A stretch of 64,000 nt of DNA from Codonopsis lanceolata (taxonomy: Eukaryota > Streptophyta > Magnoliopsida > Asterales > Campanulaceae). The position numbers and the translations under genes were made by a program. The notes under the pieces were generated by a model that worked only from the letters and a program-made list of their open reading frames with translations, was not told the origin of the DNA and made no database searches. This document shows positions 9,173 to 21,100 of the stretch, in pieces (positions within the stretch are counted from its first letter, which is position 1; every line of letters starts with the position of its first letter). The DNA lies in contig CM028379.1 in the NCBI GenBank assembly GCA_013146195.2, positions 93,043,401 through 93,107,400 of the forward strand, written 5' to 3'.

Positions 9173-11244
9173 ATGTTTACCACCGCAATAAAGTATATGG
9201 CTAGGAAACCAAAGCCAGAGATAAGACCAATTGCGCTTAAAACTCCGCCAGAGCAAACGCAGACCATTACAAGGGTCATTTTTGATATTCTCAAGGAGCA
9301 TGGGCCGCTCACTATTGCTGAGACCTGGGAACGCGTCCAGGTATCTACTTGATTCTTTTTTGCATTTTTGGTTAAATGTACTTGGTAATTAACCAATTGA
9401 GGGTGAACTCATGGTCGTTCTTTAAAATATGAGCTTGGAGTTTTAATCTTGTGTGCTTCATTTGAGCAGGATAGTTGATGTGAATCCTCTCACTAAAACC
9501 CTAGCTTGGTTATCAACCAACCCGACAGGATCCAGGATGCCCGAAAATTACCCTCCAAGGCTGAAACTCACGCTAACCGCTACCCAAACCACACGCCAAG
9601 GCTGTTAACAAACAACAACCTAAACAGCCCGTTACCACCCTACACTACACACGGCAATGACAAGGAAATTACGGGAAGATAGACGGACTCACCAGTTGAG
9701 TTTCACTCACTCAACGTAAAGAAATCCGATGATGCAATTAACCTAGGCTTCACTCACCTTGATTAGATTGAATCGGTTTAAAATAAAGAACAAAACTTGT
9801 TCTTCTAGAAGTTTTCTCACGCAACTAAAATCTGCTTTATTTTTGAAAAAAGAACGCCTTTTAAAGGCTACAATTAACCCTAAACTAATTACCAAAAAAA
9901 AAGACTTCCTATTCAACTGGAACAATAAAAGTAAACTAACTTTTAAGGAAATAAAATACTCAAAAAAATAGTAGCAGATAGAATTAAACCCTAATCTAAT
10001 TGGTCTTGGCTGCATGGAGGATGGCCTCCCTTCCATGTTCCCACACTGCCGCCAACCTGCATGTCACGCCATGCACGGACCAACCCACCCGTGCCCTTTC
10101 TCCACCAGCCCTCTGAGTCCTCTAGCCATGCCCCCTTTGTGATTCTTTCCTTCCACATAACTCTCCCCAATTAGGCAGCCCATCGTCCTTGGCCCATTGG
10201 AGTCGAGCCTACCACCCTTATTCCTTTCATCAGTCCACGCCTCATCCTTAAGTCCACTCCCATGAAGCCCCAGCTCGCTTAGAGCCCCCTTACTCGCGCA
10301 ACCCCAGCCTGTATCCCCTTCGAATATACTCTTCCCGCCTTGAACAACCTTAGCCCAATCTATTCCCTTTGTGATGTTCATCTTGGCAACCCCATGCACA
10401 TCAATAGTGGTTCATTTATCACTTCTAAAGATTGATACAAAGTTAAATGGTGACTGAATATAGGTGCCGGTTGGTAGACAGAATTAAGGCCGGATAGAAT
10501 TAATAAGTCAAGTTGTCTGAAGTTTGGTACATAATTGGTGGTCTGGACTAATAGCACGAATTACCGGATAAAGTCATTATCCCCTCGCTAATTATACCAA
10601 GGGGGAGGGTGATATTATTGATAATGAAGCGCAGTTTAGTGGTAAGGCGCTTCACTACCCCAAATAGGTTGTGGGTTTGAGTCACCATGGGGTTAAGTGG
10701 CAAACAACTATTGATCCTCTTTTAAAAAAAAAAAATGAAAAAAAAAATGTGGTTTTATTTGTGCCCTCACTTAAAAGTTTTTTGACTAACATTTTTAATT
10801 TTAAAACTAACTCCGATATACAAGTGAGTTTTAATAGCGAGAATGCTAATAATACTCGAATTAATAATATTGTTTATCCTTACCTGAATAGCAAACAAGC
10901 TCATAGCGTTTTAATTTTTCCTTTGCTTGCTGTTTATATCTGAAATAATCTCATTTATTGTCTATTGTAATCATCTCCCTTTCTGTATGCCTCTATCCAT
11001 ATTAATGCTGCATTTGACACGGTAATTAGATCCGAACCATTATCAGGGTGTTGGTGTAAGAGGACTGCAAAGAAAAAGACACATGAAGACTATATTGAGA
11101 TGGATGAGAGAGAGGCAGAAGCTTAGACAAATATGCATCCATGTTGGTCCCAACAAGCAATATCTCTACACAACCTGGTTCACCAAAAACATCAACCAGA
11201 CAGCAAGACCAGGGATCAACTCTGCAATACCCAAGGTACCGTGA
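9173..11244 (+). CDS. Small basic conserved plant protein, winged-helix-like C-terminal half
   Basis: Two coding exons, 9173-9340 and 11047-11244, join in phase 0 (CAG/GTATCT donor, TATCAG acceptor) to give 121 residues. Exon 1 reads MFTTAIKYMARKPKPE.. and ends ..GPLTIAETWERVQ; exon 2 reads GVGVRGLQRKRHMKTILRWM.. and includes HVGPNKQYLYTTWFT. The pattern of a helix, a GPLTI turn, a basic RGLQRKRHMK helix, RWMRERQKL and a strand pair ending in YTTWFT resembles a winged-helix fold. The basic charge and lack of a signal peptide would fit an organelle ribosomal or nucleic-acid-binding protein, but that is inference; I do not recognise the family by name. It has no stops or frameshifts in either exon. 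Its 1.7-kb intron contains a solo LTR and a SINE. Confidence 0.8.
9476..10403. mobile_element. Solo LTR (928 bp) in the intron of the small gene
   Basis: Begins TGATGTG and ends CACATCA (7-bp inverted ends, TG..CA), and is flanked by a perfect 5-bp TSD, ATAGT, at 9471-9475 and 10404-10408. There is no gag/pol coding sequence, so this is an LTR left by recombination between the two LTRs of a retrotransposon. Its family and orientation were not determined. It does not disturb the flanking splice sites of the host gene. Confidence 0.85.
10625..10745 (+). mobile_element. tRNA-derived SINE
   Basis: GCGCAGTTTAGTGGTAAGGC provides an A-box-like sequence, and GGTTGTGGGTTTGAGTC at 10668-10684 provides a B-box-like sequence, at tRNA-like spacing. 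It is followed by an A-rich tail (10723-10746). This is the head of a Pol III SINE, not a tRNA gene: it lacks a cloverleaf 3' half and anticodon arm. No clear TSD could be identified. Confidence 0.6.
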
Positions 11245-12285
11245 ATTTCATGAGGCAACGCGTAAGAAGCTTGTTCTATATATATATATATATATATATC
11301 TTAAAAGTTTATGTGCAACCAAGCTTAGAGGAAACTGTTATTCTTCTTCTTCTCCTGTTACTGCCTCGCAGGGTCGGAGCCAGCATGAGCCCAGGCTCAT
11401 GCTGACATTTGAGTTAAAAATATATAGTTTTTTAAAAAAAAAAAAGTCCTTTCTAAATACATGGGCGTGTTAGTATTCATGGTGCGCGGTGTTTTGTGAT
11501 TTTCACTTAATTCTCACCTTGATCCCGTTATTTTATTCTTTATCCCTCTCTTACTTTTTGAATCAGTCATTTTGAAAAAAGAAAAAATATATCGGAGCAC
11601 AAGCACAGTACAAACCATCTATCGGAACAAGGCCATGAATTTGAATGTTGAATGACTAAACTTGATGGGTTAACTACCTCCCAATCATTTTTGTACGGTC
11701 GGTTTTGAGAATGTAGGAGTCCGTACTTGGAAAAGACATTCAACTCAAAACCGTCAATGATTACTCCTACGGAAAGAGAAGGTTTCAACGGGTGACGAAT
11801 ACGGCTTGACCAAAAAAATTTGTATATATTTTTTTCGCTTTTGACAATTTGTACTAGGCTCATGGCAGCCGAAAATTATTGCTCCGCTGATGCTGCCTTG
11901 TATATATTTTGTCTTGGGCAAGTTATTGCAGTGCATTATTTGTCATTCATTTCGCTATATTTCATTTATCTGTAGTATCTTAATGTGTGAGAGCCTTTCT
12001 GCCACATCGTAGCTATTCTGAGTAGAGTACACCAATTGGGCCAACAGTTTGGATATAGTTTCCACCAAACAAAAGCACGTTCCATTTCATGGTAGATGGC
12101 AAAAGCTGGCCCGAACAACTGACATACTAGTAGGAAATGGAAATCTTTCATATGCACTCTAGTTCAGCGTAAAAGATTGAAAGAACATTTCACGTGCTAG
12201 AGAGCAATGGAAATCTTTCGTCTGCACCGTGCATTCACGTTATTTCCTGCCATTGCTTGCTGCAGACTTCTCTCAATCTTCTACC

Positions 12286-12325
<40 letters not shown>

Positions 12326-12547
12326 CATTGCTTGCTAGCTGACTTTTAGTTTTCAATAAATAGCACTCTATTGAGACATTATTATTTATTTCACTTGTAC
12401 AAAATGGTTCGCATACTGTACTATGGAGTGGTCATACCGTTTTCCAAGCATTATTCAATCAGAAAATATGGTCGAAAATCTTAATGATGCGGCCTTTTGA
12501 ATCTCACGGAAAAACAACTACTTATTTATCCAAAGAGTTTATGTTTG
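11245..12547. other. 3' flank and spacer without genes
   Basis: Holds the presumed 3' UTR of the small gene, a (TA)n run at 11278-11299, a perfect 10-bp inverted repeat AGCATGAGCC/GGCTCATGCT near 11383-11404, and an (AG)n microsatellite at 12288-12320. No credible coding sequence. Confidence 0.5.
12288..12320. repeat. (AG)n microsatellite
   Basis: Uninterrupted GA dinucleotides over about 33 bases in an intergenic spacer. Confidence 0.9.
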
Positions 12548-12704
12548 AAAAAAAAAAAAATTTGATAAGTAAATAATATATAAAAAGCATCAAAAGAGGT
12601 GATGCATCCTTTGTATACTAGAAGTGTACCAAACCAAACATTAACCAATGTCTATGCTATTTACAAAATCTACAAAAGCAGTGTTGGACCTAGAAAAAGA
12701 GTGA

Positions 12705-15700
12705 TCAGTCTCGGAACACCAAAAATGAAGGGTGCGAATCAACAAATTCTTCAACTCCAACTGACATTTCCACATTATCGAAAGCCCTATGATTTCTTTC
12801 CTTCCATAGAATCCAACACACTCCCAAAAGAGTTGTCCCCCAAATACGACTTCTCCTCTTCCTATACCCCGTATACCAGCTTCTTACGTGATCAATCATC
12901 GATCTCGGCATGACCCAAGACATCCTGAACATTCCCAACACAAAATTCCAAAGCTCTAAAGCTACTTGGCAATGCAGAAGCAAATGATTTACACTCTCCT
13001 CACTATCCTTACACAAATAACACCTATTGACAAGAACCATGTTACGTTTCCGCAAATTGTCCCCGGTTAGGATAGCTTCGAGGGTCGCTTCCCACATGAA
13101 AAAAGCCACTCTCTTAGGGGCATTGGAGTTCCAGACCGCTCTCCACGGGAATGAGGTTCTACCACAATTGAGAAGCTTGAGATAATACGAGTTTACTGAA
13201 AAAAGAGGTCCCCTATACCTTTCCAAACCACCTTATCCTCCAACATGTCTATGTTCTGCTCTTGAAGCCTCCCCAAAAGCTGCACAACTGACTCAATTTC
13301 CCAATCATGAAAATTCCTTCTGAATGCGGGATTCCAGATAGGTTTGCCCTCTACCGAAGATAAGATAGCACTAACTCTACAATCCTTATCCAAGGAGATC
13401 TCAAATAAGTTCTGGAACGCTTCCTTCAAACAAGTATCCCCACACCACATATCTTCCCAAAATCTTACCGAGGCCCCATTACCAACCTCAAATGCAATGA
13501 ATCTTTCAAAAGAGTTCCACTCTTTCCTTATTCCACGCCAGACTCCCACCCCGTAAGGAGAATTGACCTCATTAGGGAACCAACAATGAACCCCTTCTCC
13601 ATACTTGCAAACCACCACTTGTCTCCAAAATGCCTCCTTGTCTATGAGATACCTCCACAACCATTTTCCCAACAAAGCCACATTAAATAATTTTAGTCTT
13701 CTGATATTCAGACCCCCCCCTCTTGGACCCTAGAACACACCTTTTCCCAATTCACTAAATGAAACTTGTGCCCATCTGTCTGCCCTTCCCACAAAAAATC
13801 CCTTTCCAACTTTTCCAATCTTTGCCTTATTGAGGCCGGAATCACGAAGAGCGATAAGAAATAGGTCGGTAAATTAGCAAGAATGTTCTTGATTAAGACT
13901 AATCTCCCCCCCCCCCTTGGAAAGAAGTTGACGCTTCCACCCCGCCAATCTCTCGCCAAACGCACGACCACCTTTGGATTCCACAACGCCTTGCTCTTTG
14001 ATTGTGCACCTATGGGAAGACCAAGGTAATAGGCGGAAGAAAAGGCACTTACAACCAAAGAATGCAATTTAGATCCCCAACATTTTCCACGCCTCACCGA
14101 ATAATTTCACTATTCGAGATGTTAATGCGTAGGCCCTAAACCGCTTGAAAGAATAATAAAACCAATCGAAGATACCCCAACTGAGCCTTATCTGCACCAC
14201 AAAAAACTAAGGTGTCATCTGCAAAAAGAAGGTGGGATACCGACACCACCCTCTCCCCTCTCCTCCCCACCTAAAAGCCACTAATAAAACCTTCCTGTAC
14301 TGCCCTCTCTATCATCCTACTAAAAGCCTCCATAACTACGATAAACAGAAACGGGGACAAATTAGGGTCACCTTGACGCAGACCCCTCGAACTAGAGAAA
14401 AATCTCGTTGGTTCCCCATTCACCAAGACAGAGAAGCGGACCGTAGAAATACAGAATCTAATCCATTGAATCCACTTGATACCAAAACCCATCCTTTCCA
14501 ACATATATAGCAAAAAGTCCCAGTTCATATTATCATAAGCTTTCTCTATATCCAACTTACACAACAACCCTGGACTCCGCTCTTCAACCTGTCATCCACT
14601 ACTTCATTGGCAATAAAAGACGCATCCAAAATATGTCTATCCTTCACAAAAGCATCTTTGCGACACCGAGATTATTCTACCCATAACCCTCTTCATTCTT
14701 TGGGCTAGCACTTTGGAAATCACTTGTAGATGCCACCAACTAGGCTAATCGATCGAAAGTCTTTCAAATCATTAGCACCACTCTTTTTCTAATCAAGGCT
14801 ATGAAAGCAAAGATTAAGGCTTTTCTCAAATCTCAACTGAGTGAAAGAACCGAAACACCTCCATAATATCCCCTTTAAGCACCTCCCAAGAATGTTGAAA
14901 AAGCCATAGAAAACCCATCGAGGACACTGGGGCTTTATCTCCTCCATCTTTAGCACAACCGCCACTTCCTCAATCGAAAAGGGGCACTCCAAGGTCGATG
15001 AATCATCGAGACGATATCACAAAGGCCACACCATCCAAATTTGGTCTCCAACCCCCACTCTCTTCAAAGCGGCGCCTAAAAAATTCATGATGCCAACCCT
15101 AATCTCTCGCCTCATCCTCTAACGCACACTTCGATCCGACCTTTTTTTTTTGTCGCTCCACGCATCTTTGCCATTTCGTGAAAGAACTTGGTGTTATTAT
15201 CCCCCTCCTTTAACCATCGAACCCGCGACTTTGTCGCCAACAAATCTCTTCGCGGATAAGAAGACTCTTCAATTCTGATTTAGCCGCACCCTGGGATTCT
15301 TCGCCTCATCCAATATACCCCCGCTTTCTCATCCCGCACACCTCATCCGAAATGGATTTGATTTTAAACTCCACCTTGCCGAATATCTCTATTCCAAACT
15401 TTTAAATCTTCCTTGAGCAATTTCAGTTTTCTAGCTAATCGGAAACTTGGATCACCTTCCACCAAATAAGAGACCCATCTAGCCTTCACCCAATCCGAAA
15501 CCCAGTTCTTTAGCCACATATTCTCAAACCGAAAAGGAGTTCTCCCTTTTGAACTACCATCACACTCAAGAAGTAAAGGCACATGATCTTAAGAAAGCCT
15601 CTAAGACAGATCGAATGTAACTACCAAAGCAAAGACTCCCAATCACTTGAAATTAAGAATCTATCAATTCTCGAAAATTGATGACGCTCCCCATTTCTAA

Positions 15701-16251
15701 ACCACGTGAAGTCACCCCTACCAAAGCAAGATCCACCAATTCCATTTCATTAACAAAATCATTGAACTTCATCATTTTCTAGAGTAGATTTGAGAACCGT
15801 AACGCTCATGAGGGAATCTAACCGCATTAAAGTCACCCCCACACACGGGGCACATTCCATCTAGCTTTTGTATTCAAGTTCCACCCAAAATCTCTCCCTA
15901 ACAAAGATTGCTACAAGGCCCATAAACCCCTGTAAAAAGCCACTCTCTATTATCATCCAATGTTTTCAAAAGACAGAGATCGAGAATTCTCCCAAAGAGT
16001 AATCAACTTTCGCTAGAACACTTTTGTCCCACATAACTAGAACCCCCTGGCGCTCCAAATGTAATCTAAATGAACCCAATCCACCCTCTAGCACTCCAAA
16101 TACTATCAATGATTCTAACATCAATCTTTTCCATTTTCATTTCCAGACAAACAATAGTCGGTTTCCATCTCCTGATCAATCCTTTTATCATAGTTCTTTT
16201 ATTTACATCATTAAGGCCCCACACATTCCAAGACACAATTCTGATTTGCAT
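12705..16251 (-). pseudogene. LINE ORF2 (endonuclease - reverse transcriptase - zinc finger), broken
   Basis: Begins at 16251 with MQIRIVSWNVWGLND.., the N-terminus of the apurinic-endonuclease-like domain. At 14271-14567 the RT fingers and palm are readable (KLDIEKAYDxxNW, then GLRQGDPNLSPFLF), and the catalytic FADD is encoded at about 14214-14228. At 12705-13226 the C-terminal region has the CYLCKDSEESVNHLLLHC zinc-binding motif (Cys-Cys-His-Cys) typical of plant LINE ORF2. At least six frames are needed to follow it, so no full-length product is possible. In the family this protein nicks the target DNA and primes reverse transcription from it. Confidence 0.88.
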
Positions 16252-16252
16252 A

Positions 16253-17361
16253 TTAAACTATTTTCTTCCTTTTTCTATCCCCCCCCCCTCCCTGGCACAG
16301 AAACATATCAGCGTTAAGGCTACTGCACAGCTGCTTGAGTTCCCTTTTACCTTTCTCCCTAGTATTGTTCTGCCTCTTAACACTACCACTTCCTGACGTT
16401 CTCCACTTCTTTTCGATGTCCAGAAGAAGTGCCAGAATCTGATCCTCATAGCCTGAACCAACCACCCCCAAAGCCTTCCCGACACCTAAAGCCTTTTGTT
16501 TGACCCATATCGAAATGTCCTCCTCGACCTCTTTATTTGTGATATATTCCACTTCACAAGTGTCTTCTGGACGAATCATGTTAATCGGCGTACAGGAAAT
16601 AGGTTCATCTACCTCCACTGACTGCTGCTCCTCCATCTTATCAATAGATGGTAAAGACTCTGACCCAAATTACCCACCACTCAAGAGTTTCACTTCATGA
16701 TTCGCTTCTTGTCCACGGTCTGACTCAAGAGTATGCAAAGCTGACTCACCTGCCATAAAGCCTTCAGCAACTGCCCATTCCTCAAAAAGACATCGATCCT
16801 TATTCTTACCCCAGCTGCCACTGCTATGACGTAGATCTCGACTGAAGACCCATTCCAAAAATTCCCCAGAATCCTCCTTCCCGAAATGTCCGAAGGAGCT
16901 GCTTCGTCAAGCCCAGTCGAAAACCTATCTTCCACGACCCTTTCGCAATGATCACTTTTCGATGCCGCCCGCTAAGCTCTGCTTGATGAAGATACAAATC
17001 AGCCTCCTTGACAACATAGTCAATAATCGAGTCATTGATGCCATCTCCCTGCCCTTCTTCTTGAGTCTTCACCCCATCCTGTTCACCCTTTAAACTTTAA
17101 AGGACTGATCTTACCAGAAATGAACCCGTCTACCTGATACATAATAAGATCGTTTTGGGCTTCTACCCCATCACTCAAAAAAGAAATACCGAGCCCCCCC
17201 ATAGTATTAAATTTATCCAAATTAGCCTTCGGCCCACTCTTAAACAAATCTTGCAAATAACCTTTTTGGGCCTGCTGAATCTCAGGATGTAAGATATACT
17301 CAAATGGGCTTTGAGAAGAAGAAAGCCCACTTACTCCTACTTCCAACTCTGGTTGACCCAC
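16253..17361 (-). pseudogene. LINE ORF1 C-terminal part, broken
   Basis: Polar, low-complexity minus-strand frames upstream of ORF2 (for example 17083-17361 and 16253-16636) with stops between them. The last frame stops with TAA at 16253-16255, and the ORF2 ATG lies one base further on, the tight ORF1/ORF2 junction typical of LINEs. The N-terminal RNA-binding domain and a zinc knuckle are not seen, consistent with 5' truncation. Confidence 0.65.
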
Positions 17362-17385
17362 AACGCAATGACCCCCTTTTTTTTA

Positions 17386-18176
17386 AAAAAATCTAATAAC
17401 TAAGGGATATATAACTAGTCATAATTACAATAACTTTTAAGCATTGATTAATATTTATAATATCAAATGTGGAGAGTAAAATTAAAGTGTTATAGAGATT
17501 GTAAACACAATTTTTACAAGTAAACTTTTTATCTGAAACGTTTCAACATGATACAGTATACTCTTTACTTGGAAGGCTCGAGCATTGGGAGTAAGTCACA
17601 TGCGCATGATTTCCTATTCTTTCGGAGCTAGTAAGTTTCCTAATATGGAACAATGGAAGTAAAATTGATATCAAGAGAAACCAGTATACCGTCACAACCA
17701 AATACCGATACATGGTTATCTTAGAACCTATGATGTCTCTCTCCTGGACCAAATCCAGTTCTGCATTTTGAGATGCACTCCTATACATTCTTCTACTAAA
17801 AACCTACTATAACTACTGAGCATGACAACATACCAAAATGAGACCAAGTTCGCCTCCTTAAACCCAAGCATAATACAAGTCTAATGCAGGCGTGGGCGAA
17901 ATAGAACCACCACCTGTATATACCCCATGTAACCCATCAAAACACACCTAATCGAGTTTTACTTCACATATTTGGGCAGTAATGTTCTGTGAATATAACT
18001 TCACAAAAATTCTAGCTCTATTGTGCTCTTTACAAAAACATAGGAAACATAAAACACAATTATATAAATACCAGATTTTATTTCACAAAACTGACCACCA
18101 CATAACCTACAACTAAGGGGTGAACTCCTTTACCAATACGAAGGGAGCTCCCGCTTGAAATTACAGTTAGCATGGT
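17386..18176. other. Intergenic spacer and 3' UTR of the glycosyltransferase gene
   Basis: AT-rich, no open frames of interest. The part nearest 18176 (to about 17890) is probably the 3' untranslated region of the minus-strand glycosyltransferase gene. No repeat recognised. Confidence 0.5.
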
Positions 18177-21100
18177 TCAAGGTTTTTGGCGGCTCTTTGC
18201 CTTCTGCAACACCTCCTTTAAAACTACAGCAATTCTCTCTGCCATGTGACGCTCTAGAAACATGTCCTTCACCCTCTGATAGCCCCTCTTTCCCATAGTA
18301 AGCCTTCTCTCAACATGAGTAGTAAGTTTGACAATATTTTTGGCAAGGGGTGTAACCCCTTCTTTTCCAGCTGGATGTAACAAACCTGTGGATCCATTCA
18401 CCACAATCTCTGAAGTCCCTCCTGCTGATGTTCCCTGGAATACGTTGTTGAAGGGCTCAGTGTTAACAAGAGTGATACAAAATTGGATAAAACTTCTATG
18501 ATTGGACTAGAATACAAAGAGTTCATCAAAATAGGACATGTGTGCAATTGTCCAAGCATGTAAGTCTGACTGTTCATACAAAATTTAAACTCCCTCGGTC
18601 CCACCCAAAGTTCCCATTCGCCAGTCAACATTTAATTCCAAGGTACAAGCTCTTTGCTATTGAAAGGTTAAATTTGAATAATCGCTACATTTTAATAGCT
18701 TAATCCTAATCCTACTTTTCTGTAACCACCACCACCACCACTCCCCCCCCCCTCAAAATAATAATAATAATAACAATAAAATAAAAAAAGAAGCAGGACT
18801 CTTCCTAATAATGCCATCAATAGCTCAAAAGTATGATCAACAGGTCAAATGCAAGGATGTACCAGTACGGGAAGCTGGAATGCCATAGCTTCAATGGTTA
18901 TCCTCCCAAAGCATTCTCCCCTTCCCTGCACGGAAAAAATCAATCGAAATTAGCACAAAAACATTTTGGACAACCCCCCAAACCCTTCTAATAGACAATT
19001 GAAGGAATGAGAAAGAAAAGAATCATTTTGACTTAAGATATAATATCTATATATATGTACACGCGCACGCGAACTGGATCACAAATCGAAGATCTAAAAT
19101 TAAAAATACAAATAATGGAAGTGACATTAGGGTAAACTAAATAGAATTTAGGGGTGTAAATCGGAACCACGGAATCGAACCGAACCAAACCAAATCAGTC
19201 GGTTTGGTTCGGTTTTGGTTGAAGATGATTCGGTTTCGGTTTCAAAAATTGGAAAACCACGCGATTTGGTTTGGTTCACGGTTTTTGGTATCGAACCAAA
19301 CCAAACCAACCTATATATTTTTATTTATTTATTATATTATATATATTATATTACATTTATTAATTATTTTGAACCTTTGATTTATTCATATAATATATAT
19401 ATATATATATAGACGCATACTAAATCAAACAAAATCTTGATTGTTGGAGAACTATTATTTTTTCTATTGTTTGTGTTTATTTTAGAATTTGTATTGTTTT
19501 ATTTTTGATAATTTGTTGTTAGTAGATTATTTCCTAATTTTGATGTTAATTCAAAATTAAAATCTTATTTTTATTGTTATTTTTAATGTTGGTTAATTTC
19601 ATTAAAAATAATTTATATAAACCATAAAACCGAACCAAACCAAACCAAACCGAGTGGTTCGGCTCGATTCGGTCTCAAATCTTACTCGGTTCGGTTCGGT
19701 TTGCGCCTTTCGCTGTGAGGCGGTTCGGTTTGTGGTTTTGGCATAAACCAAACCGAACCACTTACACCCCTAAAATAGATAATGCAATGAAAATAGAAAA
19801 TCATAATGCTCAAGATCTGACTAATAAGACATAAAAATATGTATGAGACAAGGTTACAGCTAAAAGTAAATGAGGAACAAATCTGATAAACTGATCCGTT
19901 CCTGTATTATTGAATGTTTCGGATAACTAAAGCCTGCGCCAAATTTCATTTAGTTCTTACGGATTTTTGCTCGGATGCATAAAAAAGTACCACCCTTGTC
20001 CCTAAATGAGTGTCACTTTTGGGTTTTGCACAGAATATTGCGTAGTAAAGGATAGGTGAGAAACTCAAGGTAAGAAACTCAAAAGCGACAGTCGTTTAGG
20101 GACAGGGATAGTATTCTTTATAGGCAATTACTTCAACAAATTTTGAGGAGCAAACTAATGCTGACAACTAGAGCTGATTACTGATATTGAGCCAAGTCGA
20201 GCTGAACACTAAACGTATGCTTAGGCTTGTTCGATAATGTTGTCAAGCTTGAAAAAGTGTTCAAGCTTGGCACATTTAGTTCTCGAGCCGATCTTAAACT
20301 GGTTCTTAATCAAGCCGAGCTTGAGTAGCTTGGTTTTTTTAATAGAAAAGCTTGTTTGTAAGTTTATTGAGCCAAGCTTGATAATCCAACAAGCTTGAAA
20401 TTTCATTCAAGCTTGGTGTGATACTGTGATTATCGCAAGAGACCCAATCTCTAACAAGCTTTTATCGAAGCATTTACCAAACCAAACACGAGTCAAGCTC
20501 GAGTTGTTTGATACTTTGATTCGTTATGCAGCCCTACTGACAACCACTACTTTCACTGTCTAGGATTTATTTCCTTCTTTCCTTGAACTGTATTTCTATA
20601 TTTTTATTTTTTGCAATTAAAAACATATGGATTAAATCAGGACATCTCTTTATCTCTTTATACAGACATCAGACATGACAACTCTCATCAGCTTTAGGGT
20701 ATTCATATAGAGTAGTGCTGAAGTGAGAAAATGGATACAAAATCTCAGTTGGGATTAATTGTGTGGTCTGCAGATCCTGCCACCAAGTGACGGGACCCTA
20801 CATGCTTGACCAATCAGCAGTTGGCAAGATTTTGCATCCAAAATTTTGCATCCATATTGTCCTTATAGCAGTACTCATTGTCATATCTTGAAGGATTATC
20901 CACAAGGTATTTCAAGAGAGTAATAAATGATAACTGAAATAGAGAGAAGATTAAACAAAACGACAAACTAGCTTATGGTCTTCTGCTTGCATATAATCCT
21001 GACAGAAATTTCATCACACAGGTTGCATTGTGTTTTATGCTTCCCTTGTTCATATGGCAATTTTCTTAACAGATTGAAGGCAGATTTCAAGTTATATCCA

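Larger units (their letters stand above)
12555..17385 (-). mobile_element. L1-type LINE, 5'-truncated and decayed
   Basis: A minus-strand non-LTR retrotransposon of about 4.8 kb. Its 3' end (left side here) reads GGATGCATCACCTCTTTTGA.. ..ATTTACTTATC followed by a homopolymer, the same terminus as the LINE fragment at 25790-25975. Recognisable in order on the minus strand: end of ORF1, endonuclease, reverse transcriptase and a C-terminal zinc-finger region. Numerous stops and frameshifts make it inactive. The right end near 17385 starts within ORF1, so the 5' end is missing. A clear TSD was not found. Confidence 0.9.

Noticed and set aside
10064..10399. 111-codon minus-strand frame with Gly/Lys-rich composition
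   Set aside because: It lies entirely inside the solo LTR at 9476-10403 and is not conserved-looking.
10625..10700. Possible tRNA gene
   Set aside because: Only A- and B-box-like words are present; no cloverleaf can be drawn and an A-rich tail follows, so it is a SINE.
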